From contig JAISHS010000026.1 in the NCBI GenBank assembly GCA_031262405.1, positions 1 through 47,789 on the forward strand: DNA of 47,789 bases. The letters are read 5' to 3'. Below are positions 24,857 to 33,098 of this stretch, piece after piece. The notes below the pieces were generated by a model. That model saw only the letters and a program-made list of their open reading frames with translations. It did no database searches and had not been told where the DNA came from. A program made the position numbers and the translations under genes. Numbering within the stretch: position 1 is the stretch's first letter; each line of letters begins with the position of its first letter. Source of the DNA: Oscillospiraceae bacterium. Lineage in GTDB: Bacteria > Bacillota > Clostridia > Oscillospirales > Oscillospiraceae.

Positions 24857-26289
24857 GACTGCACCTCCCATTGGCTGTAGGACGGAAAGGTGATGGTCAC
24901 GCGCGTTCCGCCGCCCTCGCGCCGCTCCACGCTGATCTGACCGCCGTGCAGCAGTACCGCGTCGTGAACTATGGATAGTCCCAGCCCGCTGCCTCCGGCG
25001 TCGCGGGCTCTTGCCTTGTCCACCCTGTAGAAGCGGTCGAAGATGTGCGGCAGATCCGCCTCGGGGATGCCGATTCCCGTGTCCTCGACGATCAGGCTGA
25101 CGGCTTCGGGATTGCAGCTTAGGGAGATTTTTACTTCCCCGTCGGCGACATTATATTTAATGCTGTTTTCGGCGAGATTGAAGACTATTCTGTAGAGCAG
25201 GTCCTCATTGCCCATGACGGCGCAGCCCTCGTCGGCCTCGGTAGTGAGCCTAACCGAGCGCTCCTTTGCCAGAGGCTCCAGGATGTGGAGGGTTTTTTCG
25301 ACGATTGTTTTCATGTCAAGCTCGGTAAAGTCAAAGCCCGCCGCGCTGTCGAGCTTTGACAGGCTCAGGAGCTTTTCCGCCGTGCGTCCGAGCCGCTCCG
25401 CCTCCGTGCCGATGTCGGTGACGAATTCGACCATGGTCTCCTTGTCCATATACTCCGCGTTTACTATGCTGTCGGAGAGGAGCCTGATTGAAGCCAGCGG
25501 CGTTTTGAGCTCGTGCGACGCGTCCGAGACGAAGCGGCGGCGAAGCTCCTCGGTTTCCTTGAGCCGTCCGGTGAAGTTATTAAACTCTGCGCCCAGCTCG
25601 CTTAGCTCATCCGAGCCGCGCACGGGGATTTTGTAGTCATAGTCGCCGCCGGAGACGATTCTGGTCGCGCGGACGAGGTCTGTTATACGCGTTGTGAGCG
25701 CGCGGGAAAAGAGCATGGTGAAGGCGACGGCAAGCAGTCCGAAGACTACGCTTATGTTGCGAAGGTTGCGCTGGGTGGCGGAGATGAGCGCCGCCTGACT
25801 TGAGTCGTATTCATAGAGATAGACCGCCCCGATGGCGACGCCCGCGCGCATGATGGGCATTGCCTCGGAGCTTATAAAGGCCTCGCCGTCATAGACGCAG
25901 TAGCAGACGACTTGTCCGGCAAGCGCGCTGCTTATTTCAGAAAAGAGCGCAAGCCGCCCGGGAGAATAGTCAAACTCGGAGGAGTCATAGAGCACCCTTG
26001 CCTGTGCGTCGGTGATGATTACGCGGCCAAGCGTGCGCAGGTCTAAAAAGTCCATCGCCTTTCCCACGGAGTCGGTTGTGAGCGACTCCGACACGGAGAG
26101 CGTAGCGGAGATGACCCCCGCCTGATTCTCGAGCGACGACTTCTTGGAGGCGAAGACCAGGTCCCGCGTTACAACCGTGGGATAGGTGTTGAGCATGACC
26201 AGCAGACCCGCGATGAGTATTAGAAATACCAGCGCAAATTTAAACTGCACCCTGGACAGTATTGACTTTATACCGGACCGTGGCCGCAT
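24853..26289 (-). CDS. sensor histidine kinase (PhoR/WalK-like)
   Basis: Membrane sensor of 478 aa. TM1 (about 16-34) and TM2 (about 178-197) enclose an extracellular sensor region. HAMP follows (about 198-250), then the dimerisation and phosphoacceptor domain with His259 in VSDASHELKTPLAS. The ATPase domain has NLAENSIKYN (N box), VEDTGIGIP (G1), FDRFYRVD (F box) and GGSGLGLSIV (G2). It should phosphorylate the adjacent response regulator in response to an envelope signal. The start ATG is 4 nt after the regulator stop codon, and the stop overlaps the GerMN gene, so the three form one translational unit. The signal is unknown. Confidence 0.92.
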   Translation of the reverse strand: MRPRSGIKSILSRVQFKFALVFLILIAGLLVMLNTYPTVVTRDLVFASKKSSLENQAGVISATLSVSESLTTDSVGKAMDFLDLRTLGRVIITDAQARVLYDSSEFDYSPGRLALFSEISSALAGQVVCYCVYDGEAFISSEAMPIMRAGVAIGAVYLYEYDSSQAALISATQRNLRNISVVFGLLAVAFTMLFSRALTTRITDLVRATRIVSGGDYDYKIPVRGSDELSELGAEFNNFTGRLKETEELRRRFVSDASHELKTPLASIRLLSDSIVNAEYMDKETMVEFVTDIGTEAERLGRTAEKLLSLSKLDSAAGFDFTELDMKTIVEKTLHILEPLAKERSVRLTTEADEGCAVMGNEDLLYRIVFNLAENSIKYNVADGEVKISLSCNPEAVSLIVEDTGIGIPEADLPHIFDRFYRVDKARARDAGGSGLGLSIVHDAVLLHGGQISVERREGGGTRVTITFPSYSQWEVQS

Positions 26290-26295
26290 ATCGGA

Positions 26296-26982
26296 TTAGT
26301 CCTCCGAAAAATAGTATCCCACGCCCCACTTGGTATTGAAATACACAGGCACGGCGGGGTTATGCTCGAGCTTTTCGCGCAGTCGGCGGATGTGGACGTC
26401 GACCGTTCTCACGTCGCCCTGATAGTCCAGCCCCCAGATTATGTCCAGAAGTCTCTCGCGGGCATAGACCTTGCCGGGGTTGCGCATAAGAAGCTCGGCT
26501 AAGTTGAATTCCTTGGCGGTAAGGTCAACATAGACCCCGTCCTTCTCGGCGCTTCGGCGGGAGGAGTCGAGGGTGATGTGGCCGCGCGTGATCCGCTCCT
26601 TTGCCTCGTCCGCGCCGCCCGTCATCGCGCTTCGGCGCACTAAGGCGCGAACCCTTGCCTTCAGCTCGAGAATGTTGAAGGGCTTTGTCATATAGTCGTC
26701 AGCGCCGTATTCAAAGCCGAGCAGCTTATCCGTGTCCTCGCTCTTGGCGGTCAGCATGATTACCGGAACCTTTGAGAACTCGCGGATTTTCATGCAGACG
26801 TCCAGACCCGAAATTCGCGGCATCATTATGTCCAGCAGGATCACGTCATATTTTGTCGCGCGTGCCATGTCCAGAGCCGTCTGCCCGTCGTAACAGACGT
26901 CAACGTCATAGCCCTCGCTCTCCAGATTGAATTTAATTCCCTTTACCAACGGCTTTTCGTCGTCGACAACAAGTATTCTCAC
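26296..26982 (-). CDS. OmpR/PhoB-family response regulator
   Basis: A 228-aa DNA-binding regulator. The receiver domain (1-120) has the acidic pair VVDDE, phosphoacceptor Asp51 (ILLDIMMP), Thr/Ser in MLTAKS and Lys in MTKPF. The winged-helix domain (about 130-225) has LTAKEFNLAELLMRNPGKV, RTVDVHIRRLREKLE and WGVGYYF. It is the partner of the kinase encoded next. GTG start after AGGAGG. It may be transcribed with the ComEA-like gene 31 nt upstream. Targets cannot be read from this window. Confidence 0.93.
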   Translation of the reverse strand: MRILVVDDEKPLVKGIKFNLESEGYDVDVCYDGQTALDMARATKYDVILLDIMMPRISGLDVCMKIREFSKVPVIMLTAKSEDTDKLLGFEYGADDYMTKPFNILELKARVRALVRRSAMTGGADEAKERITRGHITLDSSRRSAEKDGVYVDLTAKEFNLAELLMRNPGKVYARERLLDIIWGLDYQGDVRTVDVHIRRLREKLEHNPAVPVYFNTKWGVGYYFSED

Positions 26983-27013
26983 AGAAAATTTCCTCCTATT
27001 AGTTGCGGCGGTT

Positions 27014-27385
27014 TTAAACGGTTATCAAACCGCGTATTTTTTCAAAAATCCCGAGTCCTATCCCCGTCACGTCGATTATATCCGCAGTCTCTTCAAAGGG
27101 GCCGTAATCCTCGCGATAGGCGATAATTCTTCCCGCGAGCGCGGGACCTATGCCGGGAAGCAGATCAAGAGTTTCACTGTCGGCGGTGTTTATGTTTATG
27201 AGGGCGCCCTCTTGCGCGTTTTTATCGCTCTCATTCGGCGGCGAGAGCACAGCGCTCTCCGAAGAAACTGTTTCAAAGGCGGCAGCTTGAGCCGACGCTT
27301 GAGAATTGCCGGAAATTTGAAGTCCCAGCACGGCGAAAAAGAGCAAGATCGCCGCGAGAGCGCAGATTTTTTCAAGGGTTTTCAA
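27014..27385 (-). CDS. ComEA-like helix-hairpin-helix protein
   Basis: A 123-aa membrane-anchored protein. One N-terminal helix (about 6-25) is followed by a Ser/Ala-rich linker and a C-terminal ComEA-type helix-hairpin-helix domain (about 62-123). Its signature is ININTADSETLDLLPGIGPALAGRIIAYRE, ending in GIGLGIFEKIRGLI. ComEA proteins bind incoming double-stranded DNA during transformation, and short variants like this occur widely in Clostridia. No comEC or comEB is nearby, so a competence role is only possible. TTG start, 9 nt after GAGG. First gene of the co-directional run with the two-component system. Confidence 0.82.
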   Translation of the reverse strand: MKTLEKICALAAILLFFAVLGLQISGNSQASAQAAAFETVSSESAVLSPPNESDKNAQEGALININTADSETLDLLPGIGPALAGRIIAYREDYGPFEETADIIDVTGIGLGIFEKIRGLITV

Positions 27386-27481
27386 GGCGCCTTACCTCAC
27401 TATAATGAAAGTCGAAACCCTTAGAATTTTAGCGGTTTGATTTTCCATAACCCAAGTTTCGCTTATTTAAAATAAAAACGG

Positions 27482-27510
27482 TTGCATTTCAAAGAAAATT
27501 TTATTATAAT
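27482..27510 (+). promoter_or_regulatory. promoter of the carboxypeptidase-proC operon
   Basis: TTGCAT (27482-27487) and a perfect TATAAT (27505-27510) are 17 nt apart. The leader would be about 115 nt. It contains a weak inverted repeat, TTCTG...CAGAA, at about 27584-27603, and I recognise no riboswitch in it. Confidence 0.65.
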
Positions 27511-27633
27511 AAAGAATAGCCTCTTAATTATAGGAACTATGACGGGTCGATTAACGTCAATTACATAAGAGAACTGACTTTCGTTCTGCCGACGCCGACA
27601 GAATGAGTATAACATAATATTCCGGAGTTGAAT

Positions 27634-29283
27634 ATGAAAAATTTAAAGTTATTGTCAACAACTTTACTGATCGCGCTTTTGTGCTCGGTTATTATTGCGC
27701 CGGCACAGGCGGCCGCTCAGCCGGAGCCGGAGGCGACAGCCGTTTATATGCTTGACATAGCGTCGGGCACCGTGATTTTTTCCAAGAATGCCGACGAGGC
27801 CCTAGCGCCCGCCAGCCTGACGAAAATCATGACGGTTCTGCTTGCGGTTGAAGCCATTGAGCAGGGGGTTGCCTCTCTGAACGACCTTGTAACGGTGAGC
27901 GAAAATATAAGTACCGGCATGGATGACGACGCAAGCTCCGCCGGTCTCGAGGCGGGCGAGACGCTTACGCTGGAGGATCTTTTATACTGCGCTCTGGTCT
28001 CCTCTGCCGGGGACGCCTGCAACGCTATCGCGGAATACATAGGCGGCTCAATTCCCGTGTTTTTAACGTCAATGAACCAGCGGGCGCAGGCTCTGGGCTG
28101 CACGAACACGAACTTTATGAATACCCACGGGATGCCCGCCGAAAACCACTATTCCAGTGCGCGGGACGTGGCGCTTATTACGAAGGCGGCGGTCTCTTAT
28201 CCGCTCTTCGCGACTATCAGCAAAACCGTAACCTATGACATTGCCGCCACTAACCAGTCGGATGAGCGCCATCTCAGTAACACCAATAATCTTTTACATA
28301 AGGATAATAAATATTACTACGAATATGCCTCCGGAGTCAAGACCGGCCACACAGAGGCCGCCGGTTACTGCTTGGCTTCTACCGCGCGCAAAAACGCCAT
28401 CGATCTGCTGTGCGTGGTTATGGGAGCCAAGGCGACAGGTCCCGAGGACGCTCAGGATTTAGGCAGCTTTTCTGAGACTATCGCCCTATATAACTGGGCG
28501 TTTGAAAATTTCAGCTACCGTGACATCTTAAAGATGACGGAGCTTGTGGACGAGCTTCCCGTTGTTATGGGACAGGACTCTGAAACCGTAAGCGTGCATC
28601 CTGAGGAGGCGATAAGCGCGCTGCTGCCTAATGACGAGGATCTCTCGAGCTTTATCCGCGACATAACGATATACAGCGAGGTGGACGGCACAGAGCTTGT
28701 TGCCCCGGTGAGCGCCGGAACGGTTCTCGGCGAGATAACCATCTCGCGCGACGGCACGGTCTATGGCACCACGAAGCTTGTTGCCAGCACCTCTATAGAC
28801 TTGAGCTACACCCGCTATATGACGGAGCGGATTGATGAAACTCTAAAAAAACCGAGCGTGACGCTCTTCATCGTAATCATCGCGTTTCTGCTTGCCGTTT
28901 ATATTTTCCTGCTAGTCCGCTATTACTATTTAAAAATTGCCGCACGAAGCGCCGCTAAGTCTGATAAGACGCCAAAGGAGCCGAAAGCGCCAAAGGAGCC
29001 GAAACCGCCTAAGTCGGAAAAGTGGCCGGGCTTTCTTGCTTCGTTCCGGCGCGAGGCTGTAATCGAGCCTGACGAACAGGGCGTTTTATCTGTGCCGCCG
29101 CGCCGCGCCAATGAGCCGGAAGTCACGCGTTTCATAAAGGTGCCCGAGGCTCCGTCGGAGCCGGAGCCGTTTTTTGAGCCGGAGACTTATTTTGAGCCGA
29201 AGCCGGACACTATAGCGGAGCAATCTCTGGAGCGGGACTATTTTGAGGAATTTTTTAAAAAGCCGGAGGATAAGGGACTATGA
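27634..29283 (+). CDS. serine-type D-Ala-D-Ala carboxypeptidase (PBP5/6-like) with cytosolic tail
   Basis: A peptidoglycan D,D-carboxypeptidase that trims the terminal D-Ala of stem peptides outside the membrane. A signal peptide (about 1-27, ending AQA) precedes the penicillin-binding fold with SxxK at Ser61-Lys64 (SLTKI) and the KTG box (GVKTGHTEAAGYC). The second motif reads SAGD at 124-127, with Gly where family members usually have Asn (SxN). A C-terminal membrane helix (about 408-432) is followed by a long cytosolic tail of KEPKAPKEPKPPK repeats and acidic Glu/Pro/Phe stretches, longer than in typical PBP5. ATG at 27634, after GGAG; the open frame starts at a TTG two codons earlier. The stop overlaps proC (ATGA). 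Confidence 0.88.
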   Translation: MKNLKLLSTTLLIALLCSVIIAPAQAAAQPEPEATAVYMLDIASGTVIFSKNADEALAPASLTKIMTVLLAVEAIEQGVASLNDLVTVSENISTGMDDDASSAGLEAGETLTLEDLLYCALVSSAGDACNAIAEYIGGSIPVFLTSMNQRAQALGCTNTNFMNTHGMPAENHYSSARDVALITKAAVSYPLFATISKTVTYDIAATNQSDERHLSNTNNLLHKDNKYYYEYASGVKTGHTEAAGYCLASTARKNAIDLLCVVMGAKATGPEDAQDLGSFSETIALYNWAFENFSYRDILKMTELVDELPVVMGQDSETVSVHPEEAISALLPNDEDLSSFIRDITIYSEVDGTELVAPVSAGTVLGEITISRDGTVYGTTKLVASTSIDLSYTRYMTERIDETLKKPSVTLFIVIIAFLLAVYIFLLVRYYYLKIAARSAAKSDKTPKEPKAPKEPKPPKSEKWPGFLASFRREAVIEPDEQGVLSVPPRRANEPEVTRFIKVPEAPSEPEPFFEPETYFEPKPDTIAEQSLERDYFEEFFKKPEDKGL

Positions 29284-30101
29284 AAACGCTGGGATTTATT
29301 GGCGTCGGAAACATGGGCGCCACTGTGGCGCGCGCGGCAATCAAGGGCGTCGGTGCTTCAAGCGTTATGATTTTTGATCTGGACGGCGCAAAAACCGCCG
29401 AGCTTGCCTCGGAGTTTGGCTGCCGTGTCGCGGGGGGCGCCCGTGAGCTTGCGGCGAAGGCCGACTTTGTGTTTCTCTGCGTCAAGCCGAAGCAAATTGC
29501 CTCGGTGCTCGAGGATTTGTCTCCCGTGCTCAGCGTTGCCAATATGGCCGGTAAGCGTCAGGTTATTGTGTCAATCGCGGCGGGCGTCTCGATAGACGAT
29601 ATTGCTTTAGAGCTGGACAAGGCGGATTTGCGTCTGCCGATTATTCGGCTTTTGCCCAACACCCCCTTATATGTTGACAGCGGTCTGACCGCTATTTCCT
29701 GCAGCCCCGGCGTATCGGACGAGGACCGCGAGACTCTTTCGGCGGCTCTGGGTCAAAGCTGTGAGCTGCTTCCGCTGCAAGAATCGCTCATAGATGCGGC
29801 GTCTCCGGTTTTCAGCTCCGGTCCGGCGTTTGTATATATGTTCGCCGAGGCTCTTGCGGACGGCGCGGTCAAGGCGGGTCTGCCCCGCGAGTTGGCGCGC
29901 TCCCTTGCCGCTAATACCCTGCGCGGCGCGGCGGAAATGCTTTTGCAATCCGGAAAGCACCCCGGTCAGCTCAAGGACGAGGTCTGCTCTCCCGGCGGTT
30001 CCACAATCGTCGGAGTGGAGCAGCTGGAAAAGCGCGGCTTCCGCGTTGCGGTGATTTCGGCGGTGTGGGAGACATATCTTAAGACGACGCAGCTTGCCTA
30101 G
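29280..30101 (+). CDS. proC: pyrroline-5-carboxylate reductase
   Basis: Catalyses the last step of proline synthesis, reducing 1-pyrroline-5-carboxylate to proline with NAD(P)H. The N-terminal Rossmann fold shows GFIGVGNMGATVARA, and LCVKPKQI follows. The C-terminal dimer domain has LLPNTPLYVDSGLTAI, SSGPAFVYMFAEALADGAVKAGLPRELA and the family signature LKDEVCSPGGSTIVGV. The length of 273 aa is standard. The ATG overlaps the carboxypeptidase stop codon by 4 nt, which couples the two despite unrelated functions. A GATAATAGATA repeat and a strong terminator follow. Confidence 0.94.
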   Translation: MKTLGFIGVGNMGATVARAAIKGVGASSVMIFDLDGAKTAELASEFGCRVAGGARELAAKADFVFLCVKPKQIASVLEDLSPVLSVANMAGKRQVIVSIAAGVSIDDIALELDKADLRLPIIRLLPNTPLYVDSGLTAISCSPGVSDEDRETLSAALGQSCELLPLQESLIDAASPVFSSGPAFVYMFAEALADGAVKAGLPRELARSLAANTLRGAAEMLLQSGKHPGQLKDEVCSPGGSTIVGVEQLEKRGFRVAVISAVWETYLKTTQLA

Positions 30102-30150
30102 CAGATAAAAGATAATAGATAATAGATAATAGATAAGAGATAAGAGATAT
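30102..30150 (+). repeat. GATAATAGATA-type tandem repeat behind proC
   Basis: Tandem copies of GATAATA and its variants (GATAAAA, GATAAGA) start one base after the proC stop codon and run to the terminator stem. This is the longest of the five related tracts in the window. Confidence 0.75.
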
Positions 30151-30190
30151 AAGGAACTGCAGCAATTTTGTTTTGCTGCAGTTCCTTTTT
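30151..30190. terminator. terminator between proC and cstA
   Basis: A perfect 15-bp stem (AAGGAACTGCAGCAA, 30151-30165, with 30173-30187) is followed by a T run, a strong intrinsic terminator for proC. Since cstA converges from the right, it may serve both strands. Confidence 0.85.
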
Positions 30191-30220
30191 TACATTATTC
30201 GTTTTTTATCTGAGTGCTGT

Positions 30221-31939
30221 TTAGCCCTCGGTGGCGCCTGCCTCTTTGGGCTGCTTTTTTCCGGCGAGGGTCATGACGCCCTCAACAGTGAGGATGATTG
30301 CAAGTACCATAAGCACGACTGAGAACACCATTTGCAGCCAGTTCGCGGCGCTGGCAAGGCCCTCGGCAGAGCCGATGATTGCGGTGAGCTTCTGATAGAA
30401 GGTCATGCAAAGGCTCGTGAGCGTAGCGATGATCATAAACGCCATGGGCACGAGGAACAGCTTGTTGCCCTTGCCGATATTGCCCAGCCAAGCCGCCACT
30501 GCAAGCAGCGCAAGCCCCGCTAGCAGCTGGTTTGCCGCGCCGAAGAGCGGCCAAATCATGGTGTAGCCCGTTGAGCCGAGCCAGATGCCGATGCCAACCG
30601 TTATTGCTGTTGCAAAATAGGGGTTGATAAGAACTTTTTTGAAGCCGGTTACGGTCTTGGGGTCCTCTCCGTCCTTGAGGAAGAACTCGGTGAACATATA
30701 TCTGGCAAGTCTGGTGGCTGTGTCAAGACTCGTCAGGGCGAAAGCGGACACCGCGAGGATAATGAGAGAGTAGACCGTCTGGTAAACCTCTGTCGCACCA
30801 AGGGAGTTGAGCATTGTGGCAATGCCCGACGCGAGCACCTGGGTCGGCGTTCCGGCGGCAATTTCGTTCGATTTGGACAGGTAACCCACGGTAATGAGAG
30901 CGATAACCGCCAGCGCGCACTCTATGAGCATTGCGCCGTAGCCAATGAGCTTGGCGTCCTTTTCGTTGTCTATCTGCTTTGCGCTCGTGCCCGAGGAGAC
31001 AAGGCTGTGGAAGCCGGAAATTGCGCCGCAGGCGATTGTTATGAACAGCGCCGGGAACATATATTTGAGGGTGTTGCCCTCCATGCCGCCAAAGCCGTAA
31101 TAAGGCAGAAGATTCATCTGGGGGTTGGCGGCGAAGATGCCGACGACGGCGGCAATCATCATTGCGTAAAGCAGGAAGCTGGATAAATAGTCGCGCGGCT
31201 GGAGCAGAATCCACACCGGAGCAATCGACGCCACGAAGATATACACGCCGATTATCATCATCCAAGTGCCCTCGGACAGGTTCAGCTGAACATTCAGGCC
31301 GATGGCGATAATGCCGACTATTGCGCCTATGCCGATTATAGACGCCAGCCACAGAGGAGCGTTGCGGCGATATACGAAGAAGCCGAACAAAACGGCAACT
31401 GCGATGAACAGCGCGCTTATCATTGCCGCCGAGCCGTTAGTAAGGTTCTGCGCGGCGTCGCCGTCGGGGACAATCGCGAAGGTCTTGGCAACGATTGACG
31501 CGAACGCGGCAACGACCAGCAGCAGCGTGAGATATGAGAAGGCCAGAAACAGCTTTTTCGCGCGGGTGCCGATGCTCTGGGAAATAACGGCGCCGATGGA
31601 CTGACCCTTGTGGCGGATTGATGCGAAGAGCGAGCCGAAATCATGCACGGCTCCGAAGAATATGCCGCCGATAAGTATCCACAGCAGAACCGGTACCCAG
31701 CCGAACACCGCCGCCTGTATGGGGCCGTTTATGGGACCGGCTCCCGCGATTGACGAGAAGTGGTGGCCGAGAAGAACCGGAGCCTTGGCGGGGACGAAGT
31801 CTTTGCCGTCGTAATACTCGTGGGCGGGGGTTTTTCTCTTAGGATCGATGCCCCATTTTTTCGCGAGATACGAGCCATAGGTCACGTATCCGATGAAAAG
31901 GACTACTAAGCTGATTATCAGGATTACTATACCGTTCAT
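30221..31939 (-). CDS. cstA: CstA-family carbon starvation transporter
   Basis: A 572-aa polytopic membrane protein of the CstA/BtsT family, which imports peptides or pyruvate under carbon limitation. Family blocks include the start IVILIISLVVLFIGYVTYGSY, the segment HHFSSIAGAGPINGPIQAA, the block FGAVHDFGSLFASIRHKGQSIG and the block ISGFHSLVSSGTSAKQ. About 15 hydrophobic segments are visible. A strong AAGGAGGTT lies about 7 nt before the ATG. It lies 64 nt behind an uncharacterised gene, and a 10-bp inverted repeat spans that gap, so its expression may be separated or attenuated. In this AT/GC context it is a normal resident gene. Confidence 0.92.
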   Translation of the reverse strand: MNGIVILIISLVVLFIGYVTYGSYLAKKWGIDPKRKTPAHEYYDGKDFVPAKAPVLLGHHFSSIAGAGPINGPIQAAVFGWVPVLLWILIGGIFFGAVHDFGSLFASIRHKGQSIGAVISQSIGTRAKKLFLAFSYLTLLLVVAAFASIVAKTFAIVPDGDAAQNLTNGSAAMISALFIAVAVLFGFFVYRRNAPLWLASIIGIGAIVGIIAIGLNVQLNLSEGTWMMIIGVYIFVASIAPVWILLQPRDYLSSFLLYAMMIAAVVGIFAANPQMNLLPYYGFGGMEGNTLKYMFPALFITIACGAISGFHSLVSSGTSAKQIDNEKDAKLIGYGAMLIECALAVIALITVGYLSKSNEIAAGTPTQVLASGIATMLNSLGATEVYQTVYSLIILAVSAFALTSLDTATRLARYMFTEFFLKDGEDPKTVTGFKKVLINPYFATAITVGIGIWLGSTGYTMIWPLFGAANQLLAGLALLAVAAWLGNIGKGNKLFLVPMAFMIIATLTSLCMTFYQKLTAIIGSAEGLASAANWLQMVFSVVLMVLAIILTVEGVMTLAGKKQPKEAGATEG

Positions 31940-31960
31940 AGATGAACCTCCTTAATTTTA

Positions 31961-32012
31961 AACCTCTGAATTAATCGCGAGGAAAAGGGGATTGCGAATT
32001 TGTTCAGAGGTT
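31961..32012 (-). promoter_or_regulatory. inverted repeat between the 174-aa gene and cstA
   Basis: AACCTCTGAA (31961-31970) pairs perfectly with TTCAGAGGTT (32003-32012). On the minus strand the hairpin overlaps the last codons of the 174-aa gene and is followed by TTTAAAATTAAGGAGG, the cstA ribosome binding site. It could be an attenuator, an RNA processing site or an operator. Confidence 0.55.
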
Positions 32013-32528
32013 CATTTGAATTTGGGCGAGCAGCTGTGCTGCCCCCTTGCCTTTCCTGTTTGCGAGGGTCTTTCCTGTGTCAAGCTCCAGGGCAACGGCG
32101 CGAAGATCGCACCAGCCGTGAAGGGTTAACAGGAAGTTCTTATGAAAAGATCGTTTTTCAAGCTCTCGTTTTGCTTTGAGTGTAAAGCTGTTTGCCATAA
32201 CTATTGCAGTTATGTCTGAACTCATGTGTTCCGAGTGGGGGCGAATTTTGGTCAGGGCGTCGCTTATCGCATAGTCGCAGCAATCCCGCACCATGTCTGC
32301 GTCCGCCTGCGCTACTGCAAAGAAGTACGCATAGTCGTTGTTCTCGGCTCCCCAGAGCTTAGCTTTCTTGACTAAAACGTATTTCTCGCTTTGCCTGTGA
32401 TACTCCGCCGCGGCAAACAGCCATTTGCAAGCGCCCTCTTCTGGAGGGCTTACGGTGTACCAGGCGCCGTAGGATTCCAGAACCTTATTCTTGAGGTTCT
32501 CAAGTGGCAAGTCTACGGGTTCCCCCAT
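32004..32528 (-). CDS. uncharacterised soluble protein upstream of cstA, 174 aa
   Basis: No function assigned. It is a soluble alpha/beta-looking protein with no signal peptide or membrane segment. Visible features are PPEEGACKWLFAAAEYH, the aromatic FFAVAQADADMVRDCCDY and a basic C-terminal half containing ALELDTGKTLANRKGKGAAQLL. AAGGAAG lies about 7 nt before the ATG, and a TATAAT box lies about 30 nt further upstream. It ends 64 nt before cstA on the same strand, so co-expression is likely and a role linked to carbon starvation is conceivable. The codon style matches the resident genome, so it is probably a conserved gene and not an insertion. Confidence 0.7.
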   Translation of the reverse strand: MGEPVDLPLENLKNKVLESYGAWYTVSPPEEGACKWLFAAAEYHRQSEKYVLVKKAKLWGAENNDYAYFFAVAQADADMVRDCCDYAISDALTKIRPHSEHMSSDITAIVMANSFTLKAKRELEKRSFHKNFLLTLHGWCDLRAVALELDTGKTLANRKGKGAAQLLAQIQMNL

Positions 32529-32652
32529 CGCATCACTTCCTTATGTATTGAATTATTATAATATGTATGATTGCGCCCGCCTCGTTAACACTCTGTTCAC
32601 AGAGATAATACTCCGATTGAAAACAAAAATCAATAGTTTTTTTCTTTTTTTA

Positions 32653-32682
32653 TTGCAAATATGAGTTTAGACACTGTATAAT
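32653..32682 (+). promoter_or_regulatory. promoter-like site, distal, before the DUF262 pair
   Basis: TTGCAA (32653-32658) and a perfect TATAAT (32677-32682) with 18-nt spacing. It could drive the possible small frame at 32719 or a long leader for the DUF262 gene. Confidence 0.5.
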
Positions 32683-32959
32683 GCAGCAAGCGACTATTAT
32701 ACCATTATTTTAGTCGTTTTGCTCCCAACTTACGTCGGAACCGCGAAACATGACACATTGGCGACGGAAAGAGGTTCCGACAACGCAGACAGGCGGACTT
32801 ACGCCTACCTATCAAACCTGCGTCAATTGAAGGGCTTTCTAGATGCAAGGTATCCATTCCTGCCCTCAGACTGGAAGGGAGAGTCGATAAGCGATGTAAA
32901 TCTCCGCGTTGATTTTTAGGCTTGGATGAAGAAGCAAAAAAACCAATGGCGAGAGCGGA

Positions 32960-32987
32960 TTGTATTAGAGAAAAAATGTGCTATAAT
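32960..32987 (+). promoter_or_regulatory. promoter of the DUF262/HEPN-like pair
   Basis: TTGTAT (32960-32965) and a perfect TATAAT (32982-32987) are separated by 16 nt. The leader of about 105 nt carries both hairpins and the AAGGAG site at about 33084-33089. Confidence 0.6.
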
Positions 32988-33098
32988 GACAAAAAAGTAT
33001 AATGCTAGTAGGCGTTTTCACTCGCCTCGAGAAAGCTTGTCAATCAATGACGACACTTTGGTAAGTCAAAGTGTAGAGGAAATGCAAGGAGTTAAGAT

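Larger units (their letters stand above)
32529..33098 (+). other. 570-nt gene-poor, AT-rich leader of the DUF262 island
   Basis: It holds two promoter-like sites (listed separately) and two hairpins (33011-33026, GGCG...CGCC, and 33053-33074, ACACTTTG...CAAAGTGT), the second directly before the AAGGAG site of the DUF262 gene. It also holds an open frame at 32719-32919 (66 codons, TTG start, no ribosome binding site). The C-terminal part of that frame (YLSNLRQLKGFLDARYPFLP) looks protein-like but matches nothing I know. It could be a gene remnant; I do not call it a gene. Confidence 0.5.

Noticed and set aside
27511-27633. Riboswitch in the carboxypeptidase leader
   Set aside because: Only a short imperfect inverted repeat is visible and no known conserved core could be matched.
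32719-32919. 66-codon frame in the DUF262 leader
   Set aside because: TTG start without a ribosome binding site and no known family; it may be a remnant, but I cannot support it as a gene.
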